From NCBI GenBank assembly GCA_964646625.1, contig CAZYHC010000016.1:1-64000 (forward strand): 64,000 nucleotides of DNA, read 5' to 3'. The position numbers and the translations under genes are program-made. The notes beneath the pieces were generated by a model that saw only the letters and a list, made by a program, of their open reading frames with translations, ran no database searches and was not told the origin of the DNA. Positions 7,427-15,759 of the stretch are shown here, piece by piece; position 1 is the first letter of the stretch, and each line of letters starts with the position of its first letter. This DNA is from DAOULT01 sp964646625. GTDB lineage: Bacteria; Chloroflexota; Anaerolineae; CAZYHC01.

Positions 7427-8323
7427 ATGAAAAGGATTGTTGAATGTGTGCCCAATTTCAGCGAAGGAAGAGACCAGGGGACGATAGAGGCTATTGTGGA
7501 TGCCATCTCGGCGGTAAGTGGGGTGCGGGTGCTTGACGTTAAATCTGACCTCGACCACAACCGCACGGTGGTAACCTTCGTCGGGGAGCCGGAGGTGACC
7601 GAAGAAGCGGCCTATCGAGCGGTGGAGAAGGCCGCGGAGTTGATAGATATGGAGCAACACCAGGGCGAGCATCCCCGTCTGGGAGCGGCTGATGTGGTGC
7701 CCTTCGTGCCCATCGCCGGGGTGACGATGGAGACTGCGGTGACGCTGGCCCGTCGCCTGGGGGAGCGGATCGGCCGCGAGCTGGACATCCCCGTCTATCT
7801 GTACGAAGAAGCGGCCACCCGCCCCGAACGCCGGAACCTGGCCGACGTGCGGCGGGGTGAATACGAGGGCCTGAAAGCCGAGATCGAGACCAACCCTGAG
7901 CGGTCGCCGGATTTCGGCCCGGCCCGGCTGGGTCGGGCCGGAGCTACGGTGGTGGGCGCACGACCGCCTCTCATCGCCTTCAACGTCTACCTGGGCACCG
8001 AGGATGTGGAGGTAGCCAAAGCCATCGCCCGCGCCGTGCGTCACTCCAGCGGCGGTTTGCGCTACGTCAAGGCTCTGGGGCTGCTGGTAGAAGGTCGGGC
8101 CCAGGTGTCCATGAACCTGACCGATTACCGCCGGACCCCCATTCACCGCGTGGTGGAGATGATCCGCCGCGAGGCCGCCCGCTATGGCGTGTCCGTGGTG
8201 CGCAGCGAGGTGATCGGCCTCGTCCCTAACGAGGCTCTGGTGGAGGCCGCCCGCTTCTACCTGCAACTGGATGGTTTCTCAGGCGGGCAAATCCTGGAGA
8301 ATCGGCTGGCCGCAGGAGATTAG
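7427..8323 (+). CDS. ftcD: Glutamate formimidoyltransferase
   Basis: The 298-residue protein matches single-domain glutamate formiminotransferases, which move the formimino group of N-formimino-glutamate to tetrahydrofolate in histidine breakdown. It begins MKRIVECVPNFSEGRD, the hallmark N-terminus. It keeps the HPRLGAADVVPFVPI segment, with the catalytic histidine, at about residue 81. No cyclodeaminase domain is fused and no hut genes are nearby, so an alternative folate C1 role is possible. The ATG at 7427 is chosen over an upstream frame because the conserved sequence starts there and a GGAG lies just before it. Confidence 0.92.
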   Translation: MKRIVECVPNFSEGRDQGTIEAIVDAISAVSGVRVLDVKSDLDHNRTVVTFVGEPEVTEEAAYRAVEKAAELIDMEQHQGEHPRLGAADVVPFVPIAGVTMETAVTLARRLGERIGRELDIPVYLYEEAATRPERRNLADVRRGEYEGLKAEIETNPERSPDFGPARLGRAGATVVGARPPLIAFNVYLGTEDVEVAKAIARAVRHSSGGLRYVKALGLLVEGRAQVSMNLTDYRRTPIHRVVEMIRREAARYGVSVVRSEVIGLVPNEALVEAARFYLQLDGFSGGQILENRLAAGD

Positions 8324-8347
8324 CAGTTTTCCACCGAGGATAATTCC

Positions 8348-8376
8348 TTGATGTTTCCACCTTTTCGTGATATACT
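8348..8376 (+). promoter_or_regulatory. Promoter of DUF433/DUF5615 module
   Basis: TTGATG, a 17-bp spacer and TATACT lie 31 bp upstream of the ATG at 8407. Confidence 0.5.
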
Positions 8377-8406
8377 ACAGATGCTTGACAAAGGGAGGTG
8401 ACAGAG

Positions 8407-8634
8407 ATGTTTGACAGAATTACCATCGATCCAGAGGTTTATCATGGCGAGCCGTGTATCCGAGGTATGCGGATACCTGTCTACCTGGTTGTAGAATTGG
8501 TCGCAGCGGGGATGTCCTTCGATGAGATCATCGAGAACTACCCTGATTTGGAAAAGGAAGACATCCAGGCTGCTCTCAGATACGCCGCTTTCGTTACCAG
8601 AGACAGAATCATTCCTATCAAGGTGGCAGGTTGA
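8407..8634 (+). CDS. DUF433 antitoxin-like protein
   Basis: This 75-residue protein belongs to the DUF433 (VapB45-like) family of winged-HTH antitoxins. Diagnostic residues are ITIDPEVYHGEPCIRGMRIPVYLVVEL followed by a helix-turn-helix region ending in DIQAALRYAA. It should bind and neutralise the PIN-like product of the overlapping next gene and repress their promoter. The ATG at 8407 is chosen because the AGGGAGGTG ribosome site immediately precedes it; a GTG at 8398 lies within that site. Its stop overlaps the next start. Confidence 0.88.
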   Translation: MFDRITIDPEVYHGEPCIRGMRIPVYLVVELVAAGMSFDEIIENYPDLEKEDIQAALRYAAFVTRDRIIPIKVAG

Positions 8635-8999
8635 TGCTCAAATTCCTGGCCGATATGCCTGTCTCGATGAAGACCGTCGCTGCCTTAAAGACTATGGGTT
8701 ATGATATAGAACACCTTCGCGAACGAGGTATGCAGCGAGCAAGGGATACCGAGATCCTTCAAATGGCTATCGCAGAAGGTCGGGTTATCCTCACTATGGA
8801 CCTGGGCTTTGGCACTCTTCTGGCTCACTCCGGTCAGGTTTGCCCTGGTCTCATCATTTTTAGATTGCATCTGACGACGCCAGCGCGCGTGAATGCTGCG
8901 CTGGCAAGTTTGTTAGATACCGCCTCTGAGGAAGATATAGTTGAACATATTCTCGTAATTGAGGAAAGCCGGGTGAGGACGCATCCACTTCCCATCTAG
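8634..8999 (+). CDS. DUF5615 PIN-like toxin
   Basis: The 121-residue protein is a DUF5615 (PIN-like, Mut7-C related) putative ribonuclease toxin. The N-terminus LKFLADMPVSMKTVAAL carries the conserved Asp of this fold. Further acidic positions include RARDTEILQMA and ILTMDLGFG. Its ATG overlaps the antitoxin's TGA (ATGA), so the two are translationally coupled. DUF433-DUF5615 pairs are a recognised type II toxin-antitoxin arrangement. No mobile element is seen beside it. Confidence 0.86.
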   Translation: MLKFLADMPVSMKTVAALKTMGYDIEHLRERGMQRARDTEILQMAIAEGRVILTMDLGFGTLLAHSGQVCPGLIIFRLHLTTPARVNAALASLLDTASEEDIVEHILVIEESRVRTHPLPI

Positions 9000-9009
9000 G
9001 CCGTAATTT

Positions 9010-9633
9010 TTATTCGTACTTTGTGCCGTCGGGCATGATGGCCCCCTCCAGTTTGGCCTCGCTCAGGTTAGCGGTGCTCACGTCTACCTTGAACAGATTG
9101 GCCTCGCTCAAGTCGGCACTGAACAGGTTGACCTCGCGCAGGTCGGCCTCGCGCAGGTTGGCTCCACTCAGATTGGCCTTGCCCAGATCGGCGCTGAACA
9201 ATTTGGCCTCGCGCAGTTTGGCCTCGCTTAGATTAGCCCAGTTCAAGTCGGCCCAGCTCAGGTTGGCCCGGATCATATCTGTCCTGCTCAGATCGGCCTC
9301 GCCCATAGTGGCCCCGCTCAGGTCAGCCTCACTTAGATCGGCCCCGCTCAGGTTAGCCTCGCTCAGGTCGGCCCCTTTCAGGTTAGCGTAGCTCAGGTCG
9401 GCGCCGCTCAGGTTGGCCTGGTACAGGTTGGCCCCGCTCAGGTTGGCCTTGCACAGGTCGGCCTGACGCAGGTTAGCCCCTTCCAGATTAGCCCTGCTCA
9501 GGTTGGCCTCGCTCAGTTTGGCCTGGTTCAGGTCGATCCCGCGCAGGTAGGCCCCACTGAAGTCCGCGCCAGCGAGCCAAAGCGGTTTGGGCGAGTTCAT
9601 GATCAGGTACAGTTCTGCTCTTGTGAATTCCAT
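9010..9633 (-). CDS. Pentapeptide-repeat protein
   Basis: The 207-residue protein is almost wholly A(D/N)LxX pentapeptide repeats, about 34 of them from residue 22 to 200 (LAGADFSGAYLRG, then LSEANLSRANLEG and so on). They should fold into a right-handed quadrilateral beta-helix. Such proteins include DNA-mimic gyrase protectors, but most have no known role. The short N-terminus (EFTRAELYLIMNS) is non-repetitive. The gene is convergent with the toxin-antitoxin pair and probably monocistronic. Its repetitive DNA yields long antisense open frames that are not genes. Confidence 0.9.
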   Translation of the reverse strand: MEFTRAELYLIMNSPKPLWLAGADFSGAYLRGIDLNQAKLSEANLSRANLEGANLRQADLCKANLSGANLYQANLSGADLSYANLKGADLSEANLSGADLSEADLSGATMGEADLSRTDMIRANLSWADLNWANLSEAKLREAKLFSADLGKANLSGANLREADLREVNLFSADLSEANLFKVDVSTANLSEAKLEGAIMPDGTKYE

Positions 9634-9713
9634 TGTCTGTCTACCCTCTCTAGCTGGCGATAAGGCTCATCTTCGCAAACCAGGTGTGCAGCGGAGCGAA
9701 AGGTATCGGTTTC

Positions 9714-10886
9714 TCAGCGGTCGTTAAGCGCCGCCACGCCGGGCAACACCTTTCCTTCCAGGAATTCCAAGCTGGCCCCGCCCCCGGTAGAGATGTGGGT
9801 CATTTTATCGGCCAGGCCGGCTTCCACGACCGCCGCCGCCGAATCGCCGCCGCCGATGATGGTCGTGGCCGAAAGTTCGGACAAAGCGCGGGCTACAGCC
9901 GCCGTGCCTACCGCAAACTTGGGAAACTCGAAGACGCCCATCGGCCCATTCCAGACCACAGTTTTGGCTCCTGCCAGCCTCTCCCTGAAAAGCTCAACCG
10001 TTTTGGGGCCGATATCCAGGATGCGCCAGCCTGGGGGCACGGCCTCCACCGTCACCACTCTGGAGTCGGCATCGGCGGCGAAACGGTCGGCCACCACTGC
10101 GTCTACGGGCAATACCAGCTTATCGCCGGCCCGATCCAGCATCTCTTGGGCCGTATCCAGGCTTTCGTCTTCTACCAGCGATTCCCCCACCTCGTAACCC
10201 TGGACCTTGAAGAAGGTGTTGGCCATCCCGCCGCCGATTAGAATAACTTCCACCATAGAAAGCAGATTCTCGATAACCCCGATCTTATCGGATATTTTGG
10301 CTCCACCCAGGATAGCCACGAAAGGGTGTGCGGGGCTTTCCAGGGCCCGGCCCAGAAAGTCCAACTCCTTTTCCATAAGAAAACCGGCTACGGCCGGCAG
10401 ATAGTGAGTTACCCCCTCGGTGGAAGCGTGGGCGCGATGGGCCGTACCAAAGGCGTCGTTGACGTACAGGTCGGCCAGGGAGGCCAGTTCACGGGCAAAA
10501 TCAGGATCGTTGGCCTCCTCTGCGGCGTGAAAGCGCAGGTTTTCCAGGAGCAGAACCTGGCCCGGCTCCAGCTTTTCGGCTGCCGCTTGCACCTCATGGC
10601 CTAGGCAGTCGGCGGTGGTAGCCACCGGTTTACCCAGCAGCTCCGCCAGCCGCTCGGCTACGGGCGCCAGGCGCAACTCCTCTTTGACCTTGCCTTTAGG
10701 TCGTCCCAGGTGGGACATCAGGATAACCCTGGCTCCATTATCTACGAGGTAGCGGATGGTGGGCAGGGCGGCCTTGATACGGGTGTCGTCGGCCACCTGG
10801 CCCTCTTCTAGAGGGACGTTGAAGTCCACGCGCATCAACACCCGCTTGTCCTGTACCTCGACATCTCGGACGGTTTTCTTGTTCAT
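9714..10886 (-). CDS. pgk: Phosphoglycerate kinase
   Basis: The enzyme converts 1,3-bisphosphoglycerate and ADP to 3-phosphoglycerate and ATP in glycolysis. The 390-residue length is standard. It shows RVLMRVDFNVPL near the N-terminus, SHLGRPKG, the hinge and nucleotide region VAILGGAKISDKI, and the C-terminal GGGDSAAAV and HISTGGGASLEFLEG motifs. The ATG at 10886 is chosen because family sequence begins there (MNKKTVRDVEV); a longer frame to 10949 would run into the neighbour. It follows the DUF3467 gene by 25 bp and is likely cotranscribed. Confidence 0.97.
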   Translation of the reverse strand: MNKKTVRDVEVQDKRVLMRVDFNVPLEEGQVADDTRIKAALPTIRYLVDNGARVILMSHLGRPKGKVKEELRLAPVAERLAELLGKPVATTADCLGHEVQAAAEKLEPGQVLLLENLRFHAAEEANDPDFARELASLADLYVNDAFGTAHRAHASTEGVTHYLPAVAGFLMEKELDFLGRALESPAHPFVAILGGAKISDKIGVIENLLSMVEVILIGGGMANTFFKVQGYEVGESLVEDESLDTAQEMLDRAGDKLVLPVDAVVADRFAADADSRVVTVEAVPPGWRILDIGPKTVELFRERLAGAKTVVWNGPMGVFEFPKFAVGTAAVARALSELSATTIIGGGDSAAAVVEAGLADKMTHISTGGGASLEFLEGKVLPGVAALNDR

Positions 10887-10911
10887 CTGGACATAAACCT
10901 CCAAAGCGTTC

Positions 10912-11232
10912 TTATTTTCGGAACCCAAGGGGTTTGTCTTCAGGCCCAAAGCCCTGTTCGGGGGTCTGGATTTCGCCGTATTGGTCCTCGAACTTATCCA
11001 GGTTCTCGCCCAGCGCCCGCAGGAGAAGTTTGGCGTTCATGGGAGTCATGATGATCCGGGCGTAGACTTTGGCTTTGGGCACGTTTGGCAGCAGGCGGGC
11101 GAAATCAAGGATAAACTCGGAGGGAGAGTGGGTGATGAGGACGAAATTGGAATAGACGTCCTCCAACTCGGCTGGCAGTTCGACGTTGAGCTGGACCGGA
11201 GGGGGCTGCCTCCCTTGTGGTGGTTGGGCCAT
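10912..11232 (-). CDS. DUF3467 family protein
   Basis: This 106-residue protein has the compact DUF3467 pattern: LPAELEDVYSNFVLITHSPSEFILDFARLLPN, then AKVYARIIMTPMNAKLLLRAL and a short acidic tail. The family is found in many bacteria and archaea and has no established function. It precedes pgk by 25 bp. Upstream lies the composite palindromic repeat at 11252-11416. Confidence 0.88.
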   Translation of the reverse strand: MAQPPQGRQPPPVQLNVELPAELEDVYSNFVLITHSPSEFILDFARLLPNVPKAKVYARIIMTPMNAKLLLRALGENLDKFEDQYGEIQTPEQGFGPEDKPLGFRK

Positions 11233-11251
11233 GACTGTACCTCCAACCTAT

Positions 11252-11416
11252 GGCCTGGAAATCAAGTTTCCAAGCGGATAGCCTGAGCGCGCTAAAGCGC
11301 ACTATAAATAATCTTTAAATAGCAAACTTTAGCTTGCTTCAGTTTTTAGCCTGGGAGTTTGACTCCCAGGCTCCATAAGCCGTCACTACGCTTTGTAGCA
11401 ACGACTTTAGTCGTTT
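11252..11416 (-). repeat. Composite multi-palindrome dispersed repeat, copy 2 (inverted)
   Basis: Read on the minus strand this repeats the module order of 2091-2210: CCTGGGAGT/ACTCCCAGG (11350-11370), the AAGCAAGCT module, a GTGCGCTTTAGCGC module and GCCTGGAAA (11253-11261). A further palindrome, AACGACT-TT-AGTCGTT, lies at 11400-11415. The element fills the gap between DUF3467 and ssb; no gene is seen in it. Confidence 0.8.
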
Positions 11417-11468
11417 GTCGTTTTAATGCGTGCAACTAACGTTTGGGTCCCAGGCAGGGCGGGCTATT

Positions 11469-11888
11469 TCAGAAGGGGATTTCGTCCTCTCCTATGAACG
11501 GCGGCTCCTCTTCAATAGAAGGCTCCTCGGCTGCCACTCCACTGGGTCTAGCCAGGAATCTCACCTGGAGGGCCGTCAATTCGAAAGAGGCGCGAGCCAC
11601 GCCATCGTTGCCTGTCCATATCCTCGGCCCACCGGTTTCGGGGTCCGGCCTCAAGTGCCCCTCCACCATGACTTGCTGCCCTTTAGACAGGTATTGGTTG
11701 CAGGTCTCAGCCTGCTTACGCCAGGCACTCACTCGCCACCAGGTGGTTCGTTCTTGAAGTTGACCCTCCTTATCATACCATTTCTCATTGGTAGCTACGC
11801 TGAAAGAAGTAACTGGAGTGCCATCTGCTGTGTAGCGCATCTCCGGGTCCCGGCCCAGGTTGCCGATAATGATAACCTTTTGGTACAT
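11469..11888 (-). CDS. ssb: Single-stranded DNA-binding protein
   Basis: The 139-residue protein has an OB-fold at residues 1-105, starting MYQKVIIIGNLGRDPEMRYTADGTPVTSFSVA. It also has the conserved WWRVSAWRKQAE strand and LSKGQQVMVEGHL. A short acidic tail ends IGEDEIPF, the usual SSB C-terminal tip that recruits replication and repair proteins. It coats single-stranded DNA in replication, recombination and repair. Its promoter overlaps the 3' end of the upstream ABC gene. Confidence 0.95.
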   Translation of the reverse strand: MYQKVIIIGNLGRDPEMRYTADGTPVTSFSVATNEKWYDKEGQLQERTTWWRVSAWRKQAETCNQYLSKGQQVMVEGHLRPDPETGGPRIWTGNDGVARASFELTALQVRFLARPSGVAAEEPSIEEEPPFIGEDEIPF

Positions 11889-11938
11889 TTCTCTCGCTCC
11901 TTTCGCAAGATAGGTGTTGCCATAGCTCAGATGAACTA

Positions 11939-11967
11939 ATATTACCGCAAAAAGGAGCGATTGTCAA
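11939..11967 (-). promoter_or_regulatory. Promoter of ssb
   Basis: On the minus strand TTGACA, 17 bp and TAATAT lie 50 bp upstream of the ssb ATG. The -35 box overlaps the stop codon of the ThiZ-type ATPase gene. Confidence 0.65.
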
Positions 11968-12764
11968 CAAATGGCCTCTTCTTCTGCCAGGGCGACCAAC
12001 AACTGCTCCTTGAGGGCCATAAAGGGGGCCGTGGTGACCACGGTTCGGCGGCGGGGGCGCGGCAGGGGGATGGGCAGTTCCAGCTTTATGCAGCCTGGCC
12101 GGGCGGTCATGACGTAAACCCGGTCGGAGAGAAAAACAGCCTCTTCCACGTCGTGGGTGACGAACAGGATGGTCTTGCGGAAACGTCTCCATATCTCCAG
12201 CAACCACTCTTGTAAAGAAACGCGGGTGAGAGCATCCAACGCGCCAAAGGGTTCATCCAGGAGCATCACTTCTTTGTTATAGAGGAAGGTGCGCAACAGG
12301 GCGGCCCGTTGTCTCATCCCTCCCGAAAGAGCGGCGGGATAGCTGTTCTCAAAACCCTCCAGCCCGAAGAGAGGGAACAGGTCCAGGGCCTCCTGGCGGG
12401 CGGTGGCCCGGCTCTGACCGGCGATCTCCGGCCCCAGGATCACGTTGTCCAGGACGCTACGCCAGGGCAAAAGCAGGTCTTTCTGAAGCATGTAGCCCAT
12501 CGTACCGATCCGTTGCCTGGCGGGCCGACTGTCCAGCAAAATTTCTCCCCGATCCGGTTCCATCAGCCCGCAGAGGATGTTGAAGAGGGTGCTTTTGCCG
12601 CAGCCGCTAGGCCCGATGAGGGTCACGAACTCCTCTGAAGCGGCGGTGATACTGACCCCGGCCAGAGCCGTTACCACCTTTCCGTCCACCCGGAAGGCCT
12701 TGTGGACATCTATCAGTGCGATTTTACTGCTCGACTTCACTGGGACATTCGGGCAGGAATTCAT
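11964..12764 (-). CDS. thiZ: ABC transporter ATP-binding protein (ThiZ-type, thiamin precursor uptake)
   Basis: This 266-residue ATPase of the nitrate/sulfonate/thiamin-precursor ABC family has a Walker A GPSGCGKST, signature LSGGMRQRAALLR, Walker B VMLLDEPFGALDA and the H-loop THDVEEA. It should energise the permease and binding protein encoded just upstream in the thiamin operon. The ATG at 12764 gives a 41-bp overlap with the binding-protein gene; a GTG at 12740 is an equally possible start, since neither has a clear ribosome site. Substrate assignment rests on the ThiY-like partner and the TPP riboswitch. Confidence 0.85.
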   Translation of the reverse strand: MNSCPNVPVKSSSKIALIDVHKAFRVDGKVVTALAGVSITAASEEFVTLIGPSGCGKSTLFNILCGLMEPDRGEILLDSRPARQRIGTMGYMLQKDLLLPWRSVLDNVILGPEIAGQSRATARQEALDLFPLFGLEGFENSYPAALSGGMRQRAALLRTFLYNKEVMLLDEPFGALDALTRVSLQEWLLEIWRRFRKTILFVTHDVEEAVFLSDRVYVMTARPGCIKLELPIPLPRPRRRTVVTTAPFMALKEQLLVALAEEEAIC

Positions 12765-13722
12765 TGGTGAAAGCTTTCTCGGCCTCGATGAACTTGGGCA
12801 GCACCTCCCGTTCGGCCATCCAGTCGGCGTAGCCCTGCCAGATTTCCAGCTTCTGCTGTCCCCAACAGGGAGCATCGGCCTGGTACTGGTCGCTCAACCA
12901 TTCCTGGCTGGCCTTCACCAGTGCGGGGTTGCTCTCCGGGGCGTAACTCAACAGGATGTCGGCGGCCTCCTCCGGATTCTCGATGGCAAACTCGTAGCCC
13001 TGGCTGGTGGCAGCCATGAAGCGCCGAATTAAATCCGGCTGCTCCTCGATGGCCTGCTCGCTGGTGACGATCACCGGGGTATAGTAGTCCGGCACACAAT
13101 CGGCCCAATCGCTGAGCATCACGATGTTCAGTGGCTCGTCCCTTAGCTCGGCCTCGATCCCCGTCCAGCCGTAGAAGATCCAGGCAAAGTCTACGTCCCG
13201 TTTGGTGACCACGAAGTAGTCCGCCCACCCGACGTTGACGAACTCCACCTCAGCCACGTCGCCCTCGTCGCAGGCCATCAACACCTCCAGCACGGCCTGT
13301 TCGATGGGCGAACCCCAGGCCCCGTATTTTTTACCCTCGAAGTCTTTGGGCCGGGTGATGTCCTTCTCTTCCGGCGAGGCAAAACCGGAGGTGTTGTGCT
13401 GGATGATGGCCGCTATGGATACGATGGGAATGTCCTCCGCCCTGGCGTGAGATACCTCCTCCTGGTAGCTGATGGCAAAATCGGCCTGCCCGGCGGCTAC
13501 CACCTGCACCGGCGTGCCTCCTTCGGCCGGCTCCACGATCTCCACCTCCAGCCCTTGCTCCTCGTACCAGCCCTTGTCCAGGGCCACGTACAGGCCGGTG
13601 TGGTTGGTGTTGGGTACCCAGTCCAACATCACCATCACTTTGTCCGGCTCGGCCGAGCCCACCGGCGCGGCGCACACCAGGATACCCAGTATCAACAGAA
13701 CGACGGTTATCCGCTTGAACAT
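12724..13722 (-). CDS. thiY: NMT1/THI5-like solute-binding protein (ThiY-type)
   Basis: The 332-residue exported protein has a signal peptide (MFKRITVVLLILGILVCAAPVGSA). Its NMT1/THI5-like domain starts VMLDWVPNTNHTGLYVALDKGWY, typical of ThiY proteins that bind formylaminopyrimidine, a thiamin pyrimidine salvage intermediate. Conserved GQADFAISYQEEV and GWADYF(V) follow. It captures the precursor outside the membrane and delivers it to the ThiX/ThiZ transporter encoded on either side. Operon membership behind a TPP riboswitch supports the substrate call; related sulfonate binders are the alternative. Confidence 0.87.
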   Translation of the reverse strand: MFKRITVVLLILGILVCAAPVGSAEPDKVMVMLDWVPNTNHTGLYVALDKGWYEEQGLEVEIVEPAEGGTPVQVVAAGQADFAISYQEEVSHARAEDIPIVSIAAIIQHNTSGFASPEEKDITRPKDFEGKKYGAWGSPIEQAVLEVLMACDEGDVAEVEFVNVGWADYFVVTKRDVDFAWIFYGWTGIEAELRDEPLNIVMLSDWADCVPDYYTPVIVTSEQAIEEQPDLIRRFMAATSQGYEFAIENPEEAADILLSYAPESNPALVKASQEWLSDQYQADAPCWGQQKLEIWQGYADWMAEREVLPKFIEAEKAFTNEFLPECPSEVEQ

Positions 13723-13789
13723 GCTTTTCCTCCTTTTTCATTATCCTTACTTTCAGTACATTCCAAAAGCTAGCCGGGGACTCTGTTCA

Positions 13790-13859
13790 AGCCACAGAGA
13801 GCACGGAGAACACAGAGAAAGAGATTCTTCCCTCTGTGCCCTCTGTGAACTCTGTGGCT
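13790..13859. repeat. Long imperfect inverted repeat (CTCTGTG phrases) inside the thiamin operon
   Basis: Two 28-bp arms (13790-13817 and 13832-13859) made of CACAGAG/CTCTGTG phrases can pair with a few mismatches around a 14-nt loop. The element abuts the stop codon of the permease gene and precedes the binding-protein gene. No coding sequence is seen in 13723-13858. Confidence 0.75.
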
Positions 13860-14734
13860 CATAACTCTTCCCACTGCTCCTCGCGGCTGGCATAGTACCA
13901 GGGCAATAGCAACCGCTCCAGGGCCACGACCGCCAGGAACATGGCGATGCTGATCAGGGAAGTGACGGCGATGGCGGCAAAGACCCGGTCGGTGAGGAAG
14001 GAGTTGGAGGAGCGGATCATGAAGATGCCCAGCCCCCGGCTGGCTCCCACCCACTCGCCGATGATGGCCCCGATAACGCTGTAAGTAATGGCGATTTTGA
14101 GGCCCGAAAAGAAAGAGGGTAAGGCCCCCGGCAGACGCACCTTGGTGAAGATCTGGCGCTTGCTGGCTCCTATAGCTCTCAGCAGGGCGATGAGGTCAGG
14201 GTCGGCGGCCTGTAATCCATCGGCGGTGCTGACGGCGATGGGGAAAAAACACACCAGGGCGACCACGATCACCTTGGGCAAGATGCCGTACCCGAACCAG
14301 ATGATCAGGAGGGGGGCGATAGCCATGATGGGCACGGTCTGAGAAGCCACCAGCAGAGGATAGAGGGCGCGTCGCAGAAAGGCCGACAGGTCGATAGCCA
14401 TAGCCAGGGTCAGCCCGGCCGCCAGGGCCAGCACCAGCCCCAGCCACGTTTCCTGCAACGTCTGCCAGACGTGTGGGCCCATCATGGTCCGCGCCTCGGC
14501 CGCGGCGGTCACGATCTGCCACGGCGAGGGAAGCAGCCATTTGGGGATGCGCCAGACCCAGACCGCCATCTGCCAGCCCAGCAACAATAACAGGAGCAAA
14601 AGCAGGGGCGAGACGTAGCGGCTCAGGGCTTGCCAGGCGCGAAGGGGCTTTTGATTTTCCTTTTGATCCTCAAAGCCCTTCGGCCAGCTTTCGGCTATTT
14701 CTGCTTCGGAGCCCGTCTTTTGTTTGGTGGTCAT
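13859..14734 (-). CDS. thiX: ABC transporter permease (ThiX-type)
   Basis: This 291-residue inner-membrane permease of the BPD_transp_1 (MetI-like) family has about six hydrophobic helices (for example LLLLLLLLLGWQMAVW near residue 46). The EAA loop that contacts the ATPase is visible as AIGASKRQIFTKVRLPGALPSFFSGLKIA. It should form the channel for thiamin-pyrimidine precursor uptake with the ThiY and ThiZ proteins. The ATG overlaps the stop of the preceding thiamine-binding gene (ATGA). A stem-loop repeat separates it from thiY. Confidence 0.88.
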   Translation of the reverse strand: MTTKQKTGSEAEIAESWPKGFEDQKENQKPLRAWQALSRYVSPLLLLLLLLLGWQMAVWVWRIPKWLLPSPWQIVTAAAEARTMMGPHVWQTLQETWLGLVLALAAGLTLAMAIDLSAFLRRALYPLLVASQTVPIMAIAPLLIIWFGYGILPKVIVVALVCFFPIAVSTADGLQAADPDLIALLRAIGASKRQIFTKVRLPGALPSFFSGLKIAITYSVIGAIIGEWVGASRGLGIFMIRSSNSFLTDRVFAAIAVTSLISIAMFLAVVALERLLLPWYYASREEQWEEL

Positions 14735-15015
14735 TTTCTGTACTTGGCTACCTTTTCTTCTATGGTCGAGCCGTCTACGGCGTCCACGATCTTGACGAAA
14801 GTGATGACCCGTTGCGCACCTGCGGCAAAACAGGCCCGATGGCCCTCTTTGACGATCTCCAGCAGGTGATCCAACTCCCCTTCCATGGTCGTTTCGTGGG
14901 GGCCTACCTCGTACTTGACTCCCGATCGCTGCACGACCTCAATGGCCTTATCCACTACGGGATAAGGGTCGTCGCAGAGGGGAATAACCTCAAAACTTAC
15001 GGTTATATCAGCCAT
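14731..15015 (-). CDS. MTH1187/YkoF-family thiamine-binding protein
   Basis: The 94-residue ferredoxin-like protein (MADITVSFEVIPLCDDPYPVVDKAIEV...) is of the MTH1187 (DUF77) family. Members bind thiamine or related molecules and often sit with thiamin uptake genes. Conserved features are GPHETTMEGELDHLLEIVKEGHRACFAAGA. The ATG at 15015 is chosen over one at 15048 because five consecutive GGA units form a strong ribosome-binding site directly before it. It is cytoplasmic, with no signal peptide. Its place between thiN and the transporter fits a thiamin-handling role. Confidence 0.87.
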   Translation of the reverse strand: MADITVSFEVIPLCDDPYPVVDKAIEVVQRSGVKYEVGPHETTMEGELDHLLEIVKEGHRACFAAGAQRVITFVKIVDAVDGSTIEEKVAKYRK

Positions 15016-15044
15016 GTCCTCCTCCTCCTCCTTTGTCCTTTGTT

Positions 15045-15683
15045 TCATGCTTCTCTCACGTGTATAGCCAGGAGCAGGTTGTGTCCGACCCGCACTTTGG
15101 CTTTGGGAGCGGTCATCACGTTGCTTATCCCGCGCGCCAGACCCAGACGCAGAGAGCCATCTCGTAAAGCATATTCCAGGCCCTCGGTGTAGATGCCGGT
15201 CACGTCTCCTGTCAGCGGCAGCAGGGAGACCAGATCGCCCACCTGACCTTCAATGGTGAGCTCCTCCCTGACCATGACGACCTCTTGTCTTTCGTCCACG
15301 ATGCTGGCTTTAACCCCCTCCAGGTCGGGCATAGCCAGGAGCAGGACGTTAGCCAGGGCGTGATCCAGCCGACCGCCCAGCGCCGCCAGGATGACGATTT
15401 CCTGCGCCCCCTGGGTCAGAGCGTATTTGATAGCCAGTTCGGTGTCTGTCTCATCCTTGCGTGAAGGATGGACGATGAGGTGACAGCCCTCCTCCTGTAG
15501 TTTGGTTTGCAGAGAATCGTCGATGGAGTCCAGGTCGCCGATGACCACCTGGGGACGCAGACCCAGGGCCATGGCGAGCCTGGCTCCACCATTGGCGCAG
15601 ACGATAAAGTCCGAAGGGGCCACAATAGCCCGGTAGAAGTCGTGATCCTGGACGTATCCATTAGTAATGACGACTGCTCTCAT
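15045..15683 (-). CDS. thiN: Thiamine diphosphokinase
   Basis: This 212-residue enzyme makes thiamin diphosphate from thiamin and ATP. The catalytic domain shows FIVCANGGARLAMALGLRPQVVIGDLDSID and the DETDTELAIKYA stretch, both diagnostic. ILAALGGRLDHALAN follows. The C-terminal TPK thiamin-binding part contains GLEYALRDGSLRLGLARGISN(V)M. It is the first gene of the operon downstream of a TPP riboswitch with a terminator, so TPP should switch off its own final synthesis step and the uptake genes. Confidence 0.94.
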   Translation of the reverse strand: MRAVVITNGYVQDHDFYRAIVAPSDFIVCANGGARLAMALGLRPQVVIGDLDSIDDSLQTKLQEEGCHLIVHPSRKDETDTELAIKYALTQGAQEIVILAALGGRLDHALANVLLLAMPDLEGVKASIVDERQEVVMVREELTIEGQVGDLVSLLPLTGDVTGIYTEGLEYALRDGSLRLGLARGISNVMTAPKAKVRVGHNLLLAIHVREA

Positions 15684-15759
15684 CTGCTGGGACTCCTTAT
15701 TAATAAATAGACAATTTTGTAAACAGCATTTGTGCAGTCAGGCGGCCAAAGCGGCCTGG

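Noticed and set aside
7298..8266. Minus-strand open frame of 322 codons opposite ftcD
   Set aside because: It is His/Gln-rich, matches no family, and lies over a well-conserved formimidoyltransferase.
9010..9633. Direct-repeat appearance suggesting a CRISPR-like or satellite array
   Set aside because: The period is 15 bp with coding-phase variation, fully explained by pentapeptide repeats in a protein.
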